Source of the DNA: Eutrema japonicum
Taxonomy: Eukaryota > Streptophyta > Magnoliopsida > Brassicales > Brassicaceae
Length of the DNA: 64,000 bases
Reading direction: 5' to 3'
Assembly: GCA_030161315.1 (NCBI GenBank)
Contig: BSQW01000010.1
Location: 23,934,159 to 23,998,158, forward strand
Part shown: piece after piece, positions 44,360 through 54,254 of the stretch
Numbering within the stretch: position 1 is the first letter of the stretch
Layout of the letters: each line of letters starts with the position of its first letter
Position numbers and translations under genes: made by a program
Notes under the pieces: generated by a model
The model's database searches: none
Seen by the model: only the letters and a program-made list of their open reading frames with translations
What the model was told of the DNA's origin: nothing

Positions 44360-46527
44360 ATGGATTCAGGTGAAGAAGAAGATGGAGCAAGTGAATACAA
44401 CACCTCCGAGATTGATTGGGGTGAAGAGCCCGAAGCTCCATGGGAAGGAGGAAGAGCTGGCTATTCAAGCTCTATTTTTGAAGAGGAACAAGGCGGGGGA
44501 GAACCTGAACCGGAGCCCCTAGATCACATCTCTTTTTCAGGTCATGGACAAGGACCAAAGCTTACCTACGGTGGGAGGAGGACATGGATTATGGGCTTCT
44601 GTCCCACAACATCCCAAAGGAGGATAGATTGTCCTACGCCATTAACACACTTGTTGGAGATGCTCATACATGGTGGATACAAGAAGAAGCTCGGGCCTAC
44701 TATCATAATCCGATCATCATTTGGGGTAATCTCAAGCAGCGTATGTACATAGAGTATGTACAGAAGGCCCACAACCGCAGCTACATCCCCAAGAGGCATA
44801 TGTTCCCAACAACTTCAAAAAGATGGATGTCAACACATAAATCGCAGCCCATTCTTGACCACAAGAACACCTACTGCCCTGAGCTAGGGAAGGTGATTTC
44901 AAACACCTTAAAGAAGCAAACAGAGGCTAAGCAATCATTTCAAATAAAGGAGGTTCAACAAACGCCAAATCCCATACCATTGCTTGAACCGCAAAGCGAA
45001 CAAGAACAAGATGAAAGAGGTGTAGAAAAAGTACCACAAAAGGTTACATCTAATCCAGAGTTAGTTCTTCCTACAACTAATTGTTCCAATGCTTGTTTAA
45101 TACACTTGTCTACTACCAAGAGTGCTGAGAAAATTTCAGGAACCCAAGGCGAGACCAAGATCCAAAGAGAACCGCTTCAACGAATAAACAAAATCTCGGA
45201 TCAAAAGAAAGACCATGGGGAATCCAATTACTTGCTGTTAAAGCCAAGCCATCATCTGCCATGGAAAGGAGTCATAGCTTCTTTGTTGATCAAAGAAGAA
45301 CCACCAGATGCTCAGCATCAATCCTACCGGAACCGCAGCAAAAAAATTCCCCGAGGTAAATCTCTAGACCCACTCCTTTACGAAAATACTAACTTGCTCT
45401 ATTTGGGTGCAGGTAAAGAAGAAGTTTCGAGGACGAAACTTTTCCAAGAGAGAGGGTATGATGGGGACATCAGTACCATGAAAGCTCATGGAACTACTAC
45501 CACCTCAGAAAGAGACTGTACTGTGCGTACGGCAGGCTTAGATCCTGATCCTATTGGCGACAGCAGAACCTTTCTTGTTGTTGGGACAGTTGCTCCTACG
45601 CTACTATCGCTCAGCACCCATCAAATGGAAGAAGATGCGTGTCTTGAAGAGTTATGCCTCAAGAACAACGATTTTGGCCATGAAACCACTTGGGCTACAT
45701 TCTTAGCTCAACCAGATCACGCGTCGAAGTGGAATCAGTCCAATTGGATCCCAGATGAAGGAGTTATGCTATTTACAAATCAGGTGTCTTCCAATTTACC
45801 CGATTTGGACATAGGTGCATTGATTGGAGGTTTCCAATCGAACCAGAAGGAATTAAGCTACAAACCGACTTGTTCTGGAATCTTGATCCCTCAGGGAAGA
45901 ACCGACAATTGGATTCATCTCATTCCCGGTTCAGACTTGAGAGTTATCGATTTTACAAATCGATGGACCTGCTTTGGACGCAATCCAGCGACTAGGCCAA
46001 AGATCGAGCTACACAGCCCAACTCAGGAAGGATATAAGCCCAGGACCACTTGGATAATATCAATGGGCCTCTCATGGATCCAGCAAGCTAAAGATCCAAC
46101 GAAATGCCCATCGGATCCACAAGTTACACCCATTTTCCCAAAATGGGTTGACTTGGTTCTGTTTAAGGAAATTCTTCGATCCAATGGTTGCTACACCTTG
46201 CAAACATATCTATGGCGACCAGGAGAGATTCTAAGGCAACTAAGGAAGCTTGCAAACACCTTACCATGCACCAACACACACAGGATCAGGCGGATCCCCT
46301 TGCAAGTATACTTTCCTTTTATGGCTGCGTTCACACTTAGGGCCATAAATGGCCAACAGATCCTTGCCTTTGAATGCCACGACTTGGGCAACCTTTATGG
46401 AGATCAGAATGTTCCAGAGAGGCTCACATATCCTCTCAAACCGTCCAGATACAAGGCGACATCACAGCTGCCTTATTTTGCCGATTTGCTCATTATTGTC
46501 CAACGGCTAGTTTTTGATCATCTTTGA
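44360..46527 (+). pseudogene. gag-like frame fused to the LTR ORF
   Basis: ATG 44360 is in a good context (GCCGCCATGG) and starts an acidic N-terminus (MDSGEEEDGASEYN). A single frameshift near 44500-44560 separates this from the gag core, which reads TKAYLRWEEDMDYGLL, then LSYAINTLVGDAHTWW and WGNLKQRMYIEYV. The frame from 44584 stays open for 647 codons. It passes a hydrophilic region, reaches a tail resembling the end of a Ty3 pol (KLFQERGYDGD), crosses the polypurine tract and runs into the 3' LTR ORF without a stop. It looks as if protease-to-integrase was deleted, joining the gag to the pol tail. RNA packaging by gag is family knowledge. Confidence 0.75.
45446..45458 (+). other. Polypurine tract
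   Basis: AAGAGAGAGGGTA directly before the 3' LTR. Confidence 0.8.
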
Positions 46528-46823
46528 TTTGTTTCTTGCTAAGAATTTCGTGTAGAGCATTATATAAGCTCATCTTAGCTTTCATTTGTATTCACGCAGA
46601 CAATAAGAATTTTCCTTGGTTATTTTCGAGTTTTTGTTTGGAACAAAAACGTTTTCTCTCTTTAGATCGTGAGTGAGTCCGATCCTGAGGGAAACCCCTT
46701 GAAGTATCAAGAGACCGTCGCCTCTCTTGTGGTTCTCATCGCCCCACCAGCAACCTCCATCTTATCCCGTTGATAGAAGAGAGAGACCTTAGTCCAGCTT
46801 CTACAACACTTGAGCTCGTATCA
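45459..46823 (+). repeat. 3' LTR (1365 bp)
   Basis: Equal in length to the 5' LTR with about ten substitutions. Followed by the TAGGC duplication. Confidence 0.95.
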
Positions 46824-46827
46824 TAGG

Positions 46828-47270
46828 CACTACAAGAAAACAATCGATTTGCAATGGAACATTGCGACAGATATAGTCCCTCGCAAATTTGCGACGAATT
46901 TGCTAGTGTCTTGCGAGAGATTTGTGAGTGCGCTCGATGTCGTCGCAATTCCCTCGAAAATTTGTGAGGGAAACAGTCTTCACAATTTGCGACAACTTTG
47001 CTACGCGTTTGCAACGATATTGCGAGGGACAGTTTGTCGTAGCAAATTCGTAGCATTTTTGCTAGGGATTTGCGAGGCTAAGCTCTTTAGAAAAATTGCG
47101 AGGGATTTGTGACAGTTTTCCAAGGTCTTGGTTTTGCTAGGGATTTGTGAGGGCGGGTATGTGTAGTTAGGTGGAGGTAAGTGGAACACGTTTTAAAGGA
47201 AAATTAATTTTTCGTCGCCAAACATGGTTTCGCCACTCCCAGAAGGCCCTCACCAGCGGCCAGGGCATGT
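46828..47270 (+). mobile_element. CACTA element end (fragment)
   Basis: Starts CACTACAAGAAAACAATCG; the first C is also the last base of the TAGGC duplication. It is followed by many copies of TTGCGAGGGA-like and TTTGCGA strings in both orientations up to about 47160, the subterminal repeat pattern. No matching 3' end (CTTGTAGTG with this motif set) is present, so only one end remains. The exact right boundary before the Athila frame is unclear (47200-47280). Confidence 0.75.
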
Positions 47271-48302
47271 CGCGACCAATTTGACTCGTTTGTACGTACA
47301 ACGACTTGAATGGAAAATTTGAATCTCTTTCAACCCATATCAAGAAGTTGGGCATGCAAGTCTCTCAAACCGCGGACTCCACTAAGAGACCGAGAGTGGA
47401 AGATAACCTAAAGAGATTTTGCAACATGATTTCCACCATACCCGAGAAGGAAGTCGATGCTAAGATGGAGCCTATATAAGTTCTAAAATTCGTCCCACTC
47501 TTTGGACGAGTTGTTACCGAATCCAAGATGATCCTAAAACCACCATTCGAGGTACCGAAACTAATCTCGCTTCAAAGGCTTAGAAAAGCTGATGATCCGG
47601 GACATTTTTCTTTTTCTTGTTGGATTTCGGGAATTTATTTTGCAGATTGTTTGTATGATTCCGGAGCCAACATCAACATCATGTCTAAGGCATTTGCCGA
47701 GAAACTCGGTGTAATGAATCTCACGCCATCTACCGTGAGCGTAATTTTTGGGGACTCATCACAAATGAAACCCGAAGGAGCGATCCATGATCTTCAAATA
47801 CTCATTGGAAACAAGATCGTTTGCTGATTTTTAAGTTCTCGAAATGGAACGAGACAAGGATAGACCGTTGATTTTTAGTCGACCCTTCTTAGCTATCGTT
47901 GGCGCCATCCTTGATCACGCCAACCGTCAAGCCGTATTCTTGAATGTAGATCGAAGGAGGCTCTATCCTATTGTCTCGGACGAAATTCCAAACCCGAGGG
48001 ACGAACAAAAGATGAAAACCTCGATTTTCCCAAAAGAAAAAAAGAAAGATGAGTCGACTAAGACGGAACCCCCAAAGGTAAGTCCACCATTCACTTCTAA
48101 ACCATTTGCAAAAGTTAAGATCAATATTCCACCAGATTTAAGAGACACCAAGGAAAAACGAGTGGAAGAAATTTTTGAGAAGACGAAACAAGCTCTTCGA
48201 GAAGTGAAAATTCCAAAAAAACGCGGAAAGAAGAAGGTGATACCGAATAAAGGTGAAACACGTCATAAACAAGACGATGCCAAAGGAACATTTGTTCCCT
48301 AG
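47271..48302 (+). pseudogene. Athila-type gag end and retropepsin (plus-strand copy)
   Basis: The frame shows FESLSTHIKKLGMQVSQTA (end of gag), then after a TAA near 47477 an open stretch from about 47490 with LRKADDPGHFSFSCW and the protease motif LYDSGANINIMSKAFAEKLG (about 47655-47710). A TGA at 47824 follows KIV and further shifts occur. The last segment (to 48302) is Lys and Glu rich (KPFAKVKINIPPDLRD). The active-site DSG is intact. It belongs to the same family as 34434-35161; the common GGGAGGCAACCCATT string follows at 48370. Confidence 0.75.
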
Positions 48303-49574
48303 ACATCTACTGCTCACGCCTAGTCTCACCAAAAAGTCGAGCTAACGACTTTAACCAAAAGCGCTTGATGGGAGGCAACCCATTCGGTACGTTTTTCTTT
48401 TAATTTTTCTTTCTTTTTCTATTAACGTTTTTCTTTTTAGGATTTTAGGCTTTATATAAAAAAAAAAACCCCAAAAACATTCAAAAAATCAGAAAACACA
48501 AAAAAATTGCAGAAGACATTCAAAACAGATAGTGAAACGACGAAGGAACTAAGAAGAAAACGACCCGAGATGAATGCCACTCGGCCGCGGCTGGAAGAGC
48601 CCGACCCGCGGCGAATGAGCCATCGACCGCACCAGCGTTGGCCAGTCACGCGGCGGAGGACAACTTGGCCGCGGTCGCGTGTGCTCGACCCGCGGCCAGC
48701 CTTATTTTGTCCCAAACTTAATCCCGACCATTCCCAACCGTTCCCGACATTAAACCGTTCAATCCTGAACATGTTCCCGACATGAAATTGAACCAAACCC
48801 TGTTTAATTCCCGTGTCCCGTTGAGGTAAGTTTCAAAAGCTTTTGAAAAACATGAAACTTCTTCTTACATAAAAACAATTTCTTTAAGACAAAAAGAGAA
48901 TTTCAAGATTCAAGCTCTCTTTATTTTTCTCTTCCAAAAAACATGGAGATTTTGAACAAGAAAAAACATTTTTCAATTCAAAAGCTTTTTCGAAAATTCT
49001 TCGGCCCATTCTTACTCTTTTTCGAATGAGATTTCAGTTCTTCACTCATCTCGTCAATTCCAACAAGGTATGAACCGAAACCTGTACTTTTTCATATGAA
49101 CAAGAAACTAGTGTTTTTCTTGAATTCACTATATCTATGTCTTTGATGGTTAGAAATTGTTAAAGAACTTAAGATGAACTTCTAGTATGTCTAGACTTCA
49201 ATTTTAGCACTTAATTCCCTTGGATTTGAGTTTTTTGTGACTTGAAATTTTCAAGCTTAAATAAAAACGAATTTGGAGATTAATTTTGATTAATTTGAAC
49301 AAGTCTTGATATCTTGATAATTAGTGAACGGTAATCTACTCAAATTGCATGAAGATGAACTTAAAATCTATACTTTGAAAATTTTTTATGCAAGTATGTC
49401 ACAAACCCGAAAATTACAATTATCGTCTCGATTTGTTTGAATTATGCTCAATGTTTCTCGTTTTTTATTGAATGTGTCTCTTGATACTCGATTAGTATCC
49501 TCGTGCATTGAAATCATTCAATTTCAACCATATTTACACTTTTGCCGAGTTGTTTCTCTATTTTGTAGGAACAA
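48303..49574 (+). other. Untranslated region of plus-strand Athila-type copy
   Basis: Noncoding. Contains a CCGCGG array with a small open frame over it (48507-48785), then AT-rich sequence. A TGTAG followed by GAACAAATGG precedes the ORF1 start and could be a splice acceptor; this is a guess. Confidence 0.55.
48595..48695 (+). repeat. 21-bp phased CCGCGG array (plus-strand copy)
   Basis: Units start at 48606 (CCGCGG), 48627 (CCGCAC), 48648 (ACGCGG), 48669 (CCGCGG) and 48690 (CCGCGG), all 21 bp apart. An additional CCGCGG at 48595 is 11 bp from the first, that is, half a unit off. Confidence 0.88.
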
Positions 49575-50086
49575 ATGGACCACCAGAGATCCCGCATGAT
49601 CCTCTCTAAGAAGAGCGGATACATAGGAGAGACTTCCCAGATATCATTTTCAATTCAACACGAGGAGAACCGAAGAGGATCAGACACCGCAAGCGTGGAA
49701 GACGACACAAATTTTGGCGAGTTCTTTGCAAGTCGACGATGATCAACTAGAACTCGCGTGCCGATTCCTCGACGTGACCTAACTCCTTCCCCTCCACGTG
49801 AACAACCACCTCCGAAACGAAGACCAAAGGTACGATACGTCGGGAAACCTATGGACCCAAATATCGATTACCTTGAGAAGCTCAACAAGATGGTTATCAA
49901 ATCAACACCTCGCATAGTTTACTGGACTCTCGACACGTTCGGGATTAGAGATGACGTGATTTGGTATCTCGACGTACTTAACCTTCGACCTTTCATGGAG
50001 CTCAATCTCCCTACCTACGAAGATCTCACCAGAGAATTCTTATTGACCGTCACCATGTGCTACAAGAGACGCTCTAATGCGAGAGT
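49575..50086 (+). pseudogene. ATHILA ORF1-like protein, N-terminal part
   Basis: ATG 49575 (MDHQRSRMILSKKSG), one in-frame TGA at 49740-49742, then open to 50086, where the LTR at 50087 cuts it. The visible sequence RDDVIWYLDVLNLRPFMELN and PTYEDLTREFL fits the ATHILA ORF1 family, a plant transposon protein of unknown biochemical role. In this copy it lies downstream of protease with no RT or integrase between, so the element was non-autonomous or internally deleted. Confidence 0.7.
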
Positions 50087-50372
50087 GATATTCTCATAAT
50101 TTACATGTTCTAGCATTCATTTTAGTTAGCTTTTTCATGTCATTTGCATGCATAATCATAGTTTTGTCTAGCATCTCGGTCTTTATTAGAGTTTAGGATG
50201 TTGCATTAGGTCCTAGAGAGTTTCACATGTTTTGGAATATATTCTAGGTGTTTTGGAGGAGATTGGAGACTTTGGACGTGAGACCATTCGGATTGGGAGC
50301 AAGGAGAAGAAGCTAGAGTCACAAAGAAGCTTGGAGACATCTCCACCGACTCAACCGTCTAGTGTAACAAAG

Positions 50373-50667
50373 CGGTGTGCCAATAGGAGCTAAGCACCGC
50401 ACGAGACCCATCCACACTGGTCCATGCATCCGGTGTCACGCTACAACGCACTTACACCGAGCCCTCCATTTGGTGCAATAGACCGGTGTAGCAACAGGAG
50501 CTAAGCACCGCACGGCGATCGTTCCACACCGGTCCATGCATCCGGTGTGCGTCTCATCTCACCCGAAGAAAGTCTGCAACACCGAGCCCTTCATTCGGTG
50601 CAACAGACCGGTGCACAAATTCCCAGCACTTACACCGATCCATATCACCAAACCATCTAGTCGGTGT
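50373..50667 (+). repeat. CGGTG dyad array in the LTR upstream of TATA
   Basis: Copies of CGGTG (or TGGTG, CGGTC) start at 50373, 50431, 50471, 50484, 50530, 50543, 50596, 50609 and 50662. From 50471 they form pairs 13 bp apart, with 46-53 bp between pairs, and CACCG complements in between. The array ends about 85 bp upstream of the TATA box. Confidence 0.65.
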
Positions 50668-50750
50668 AGGTGACCACGAGCCCTTGAGACCCATTTCGGC
50701 CGGATCAGTACCAGGTTTATTCCGGGCCGACCCAGTTCACCCCTCTTTCT

Positions 50751-50760
50751 TTATATAAGC
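50751..50760 (+). promoter_or_regulatory. LTR TATA box
   Basis: TTATATAAGC; the equivalent place in the 22233 LTR has lost it (GAATTGCAAAAATAA-like). Confidence 0.6.
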
Positions 50761-51673
50761 CCAAAACCTAATTTTCCAAGGATGATCTTTTTTTCTTACG
50801 CTTAAAACCTCTCTTAGTGTGTTCTTGGTGATTTGTAAGAGACATCTTCTTTTATTTATGCAATTTAAAGCTTTGATTACATTATCTCTATCTTCTACTT
50901 CTTTTTCTTAATAATCTAATCATTTAATCATGGGATTTAACATCTCCTTCGTGGGATTTGTTGGTTTCCTAATGATTAGTGAGTAGTCACTTAGAATCTT
51001 GGGATGAGGTAGATTTAGGGTGATGATTAGGTTGATATATAATGCTTAGGGCTTTAGTTTATAGATCCCCCTGATACCTAAGTGTGCTTAATGCTAGATT
51101 AGGTTAGAGATAATCATTCTAGACTTTAGGGAATTTCACGCCCACAAGGTGTTCGATAAAATTTTCTAAAGAGCTTTGTTAGAGATATTCATTCCTAACC
51201 TATGAGAGTAGATGTCTAGGGTGTTTATTGGTTGATTTGAACAATGAATTTAATGCTTGCTAATCATTCCATCACAAATGAGAATTTGTTATTGATTTAG
51301 TGATAGACAAAGTGGTTAGTGCCTTGAGAGAGGTTTAGTCATAATTAACAATCTTAACCTAGGGATTAATATTGATTGTGTATTGAGCATCATAAATTAG
51401 CCATAGAATCACCTTAATTTCATAATCTCATCCTTGGGTTCGCCTTTTATTATTGCATTTAATCATGTTTAGTGTTGCTGGTTCTTTCTTCTTGTTTAAT
51501 TTGAATTAGATAACTAGACTTAGTACCAAAACCAACCTTATTTGCTTGAATTAAGTAGTTCTTTGCATTCTTAGTGATTGAGACATTTAAACCAATTTGG
51601 ATTGATACCTTAAATACCACGATGAATCGAGTGGGGTTTGAGTAATTGATTAGTAAAAATCCTATTATCAATT

Positions 51674-51691
51674 TGGCGCTGTTGCCGATTG
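51674..51691 (+). other. Primer-binding site
   Basis: TGGCGCTGTTGCCGATTG, three bases after the LTR; a mutated form of the Athila-type site. Confidence 0.85.
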
Positions 51692-51800
51692 GGTTTCGCT
51701 TTCAACATTAAGATTTTAGATCTTCTTGAGATTAAGCTTTCTTTTTATCTTTGTTACTAATCTCTTTCACTTCTCATTGCTACCTCGCTCTTGTAGGTGT

Positions 51801-53663
51801 ATGCATACGCGTTCTCGAGGCACCAACAACATAGTTGAGCCACGGGACGATATCAGTCTCTTGGTACGAAGAAGTAGAGCAAGGAGAGAAAGGGAACGAC
51901 AACAACACATTGTGCGATTGGATATGGAGAACATTGAGGACATTCCCGTCGGAAACAAAAATGGGCAATTTGCGAACGTGCAAGCACAAGGGCATGGTGG
52001 CAATGGAATCCACCAAGCTCATGGAGGGAACGTGCAACACCCACCACCACCCGCCCGGCATGTGCGATCACCACACCATCCTCCACGGGCTCAAAACGTA
52101 GTTGGTGCCGGTGTTGCCGCCAATGCTCATAAAACCGTCAAGGAATCCAAGCCCCTCCGGTGGAGAACAACAACTTTGAAGTGAAGGCGGGGTTAATCAA
52201 TATGGTTCAAAGCAATAAATTCCATGATCTATCTATGGAAGACCCGTTAGACCATATCGATCAATTCGATAGGATTTGCGGCCTAACCAAATTGAACGGT
52301 TTATCCGAGGACGGTTTCAAGCTAATACTCTTCCCATTCTCCCTTGGAGAAAAGGCACATCAATGGGAGAAGAATCTTCCTCAAGGGTCAATCACGTCAT
52401 GGGACGATTGCAAGTGAGCTTTCCTTGCAAAGTTCTTTTCTCCTTTAAGGACCACCAAGTTGAGGAACGAAATCTCGAGTTTCACACAACGCGGAAATGA
52501 GTCCTTCAACGAAGCTTGGAAATGTTTTAGAAGCTACATCTCTCAATGCTCGCATCATGGCTTCTCCAACGCCTCTCTTTTGAGTACCCTCTACTGCGGT
52601 GCATTATCCAAGATAAGGATGCTCTTTGACACGGCTTCTAATGGGAACTTCTTAGCCAAAGATGTAGAAGAGGCCATGGAGCTCGTGGAGAACCTCGCTC
52701 AAAGCGATGGAACTTATGGGGATGATTATGACCGGGCAACGAGGACTACTAGCGATTTTGATGACAAAAGCGGTCTAAAGAATAAAAGAATCTCACCGAG
52801 AAGATGGACAAGCAAGCTTCTATGATTGACAAGCTCTTTAGCGCTTCTCAAATACTGGTTCACTTTGTTGGCGACTTTTAGGACACCCAAGGTTACCAAG
52901 AGGAAGAAAGAGACGTGGGTACATAAGAAAAGATGAATTATGTAGGTAATCAAGGCTACCAAAGAGGTGGTTTCAACAACAACTACCGCAACCACCAAAG
53001 AATAATTTTCAAGGGAACAAAGGCGGGTTTCAAACCAAACAAAGCTTTGCGCCACCTAGTTTCATGCATCACGTCCAAGGCACCACGACCATGACTCAAG
53101 ACCTCAATTTTAAAGCCATGCTTCAACAAACCATACAAGGTCAAGCAAATGAGGCAATATATATGAGTAAGAAAATGGCGGAGATCCACAACAAAGTGGA
53201 TTGCTCCTACAATGATCTCACGTCTAAGTTTGAGACATTGAGCTCGAAAATCATGAAACTTGAAGGCAAATGAGTAACTTCTTCATCATGGCCACAAGGT
53301 CAATTACCGGGCAAGCCCGAGACTAATCCCAAGGAATATGTGAACGCCATCACACTTCGATGTGGCAAGGAACTTCCCGCCTCGTGAAGCTCCTAAGATC
53401 GATGAGGACATCGATGTCCAAGTTGGGGGGGAGACGCTTGAAACCGAAGAAGATGTGACTAAGGATGGCTTTGTGGGTATTGAAGACAAAGAGAAGGAAG
53501 TTGCTACCAAAGAGAAGACCAAGGAGAAGCCTAAGAAGAAGGAGACTTCATTTGTTCCACCACCCTATGTACCGAAGCTACCATTTCCGGGCCGCTTCAA
53601 GAAGCAATTGTTGGAGAAGTATAGGGCGGTATTCGATAGACAAGTGGAAAAGGTTGAACTCAC
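51801..53663 (+). pseudogene. Athila gag-protease, 5' part
   Basis: ATG 51801 starts MHTRSRGTNNIVEPRDD. After a frameshift near 52150 the gag core follows: KFHDLSMEDPLDHIDQFDRI, FSLGEKAHQWEKNLPQG, a TGA at 52415 in place of Arg, then FNEAWKCFRSYISQC and the LVENLAQSDG block. More shifts follow near 52780 and 53380. The last segment (53362-53663) is acidic and Lys rich and ends in KVELT, where the CACTA element interrupts. Across the insertion the frame reads on as MTLVDAFLLVPQYAKFL at 62045. The protein is decayed but its order is complete. Confidence 0.85.
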
Positions 53664-53666
53664 CAT

Positions 53667-54125
53667 TACTACAAGAAAACAGCGTTTTAACGACTACATG
53701 TGGCGACTAAAACATTAGTCGCTACGAATTATGACTAATTAACAACTATTTTATGACTATTTGGCGACTAGTAAGGTTTAGTCGTAATGTTGTCGCTGTT
53801 TTACAACCAAACAGAATAGTCGCTATAGTAGTCGCTATTTTACGACTATTGTACGACTATTTTAAGTTCAGTCGCCAATTTACGACTACGGTTACGACTA
53901 ATATTACGACGGGACTTAGTAGTCGCAGAATAGTCGCCAAATTAGCGATTAATATGCCCTAATTGGGCGGGTCGCATAGCAGTCAGTAAAAAGTCATGCA
54001 AAACCGGTGAAAAATACGTGTTAGTTGTTGTTTGGGTTGGTGCACCGGCTTTATGTGACTACAATATGTAGTCGCCTTTCAGACGCCTTGTAGTCGCTAT
54101 GTAGTCGGCATAATCGTCTATATAA
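53667..54125 (+). repeat. 5' subterminal repeats of the CACTA element
   Basis: Many direct and inverted copies of GCGACTA, TAGTCGC and TACGACTA between the terminus and a probable TATA region (54118 on). In CACTA elements the TnpA-type protein binds such repeats; that is family knowledge. Confidence 0.85.
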
Positions 54126-54254
54126 ACAAAATTTACCCCATATCTTCTCCTCATTCGATCTTAAACACAAAACAAACATATTTATTATCCTCATTCGATT
54201 TTAAACACAAAATCAAACATATTTCTTCTGCTCATTCGATTTATTAGTTATAAA

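Larger units (their letters stand above)
42179..46823 (+). mobile_element. Young non-autonomous Ty3-type LTR element with LTR-encoded ORF
   Basis: Two 1365-bp LTRs (42179-43543 and 45459-46823) are flanked by a perfect TAGGC duplication (42174-42178, 46824-46828). I count about ten base differences between them. The primer site TGGTATCAGAGC is of the initiator-methionine tRNA type. The internal region holds a gag-like frame only. No protease, RT or integrase, so it depends on another element. Its target was the first base of a CACTA element. Confidence 0.95.
50087..51670 (+). repeat. LTR (1584 bp) of a plus-strand Athila-like element
   Basis: TGATATTCTCATAA to CCTATTATCA, clearly related to the LTRs at 22233 and 28059 (shared start, CATGTTCTAGCAT, and end). 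A TATA box TTATATAAGC lies at 50751-50760. The gag-protease follows to 62611, split by a CACTA element. The partner LTR is not in the window. Confidence 0.9.

Noticed and set aside
47844..48302. A host gene, from a Lys-rich 152-codon frame
   Set aside because: It directly follows the Athila retropepsin and is followed by the family's common 3' string at 48370, so it is the end of the element's polyprotein.
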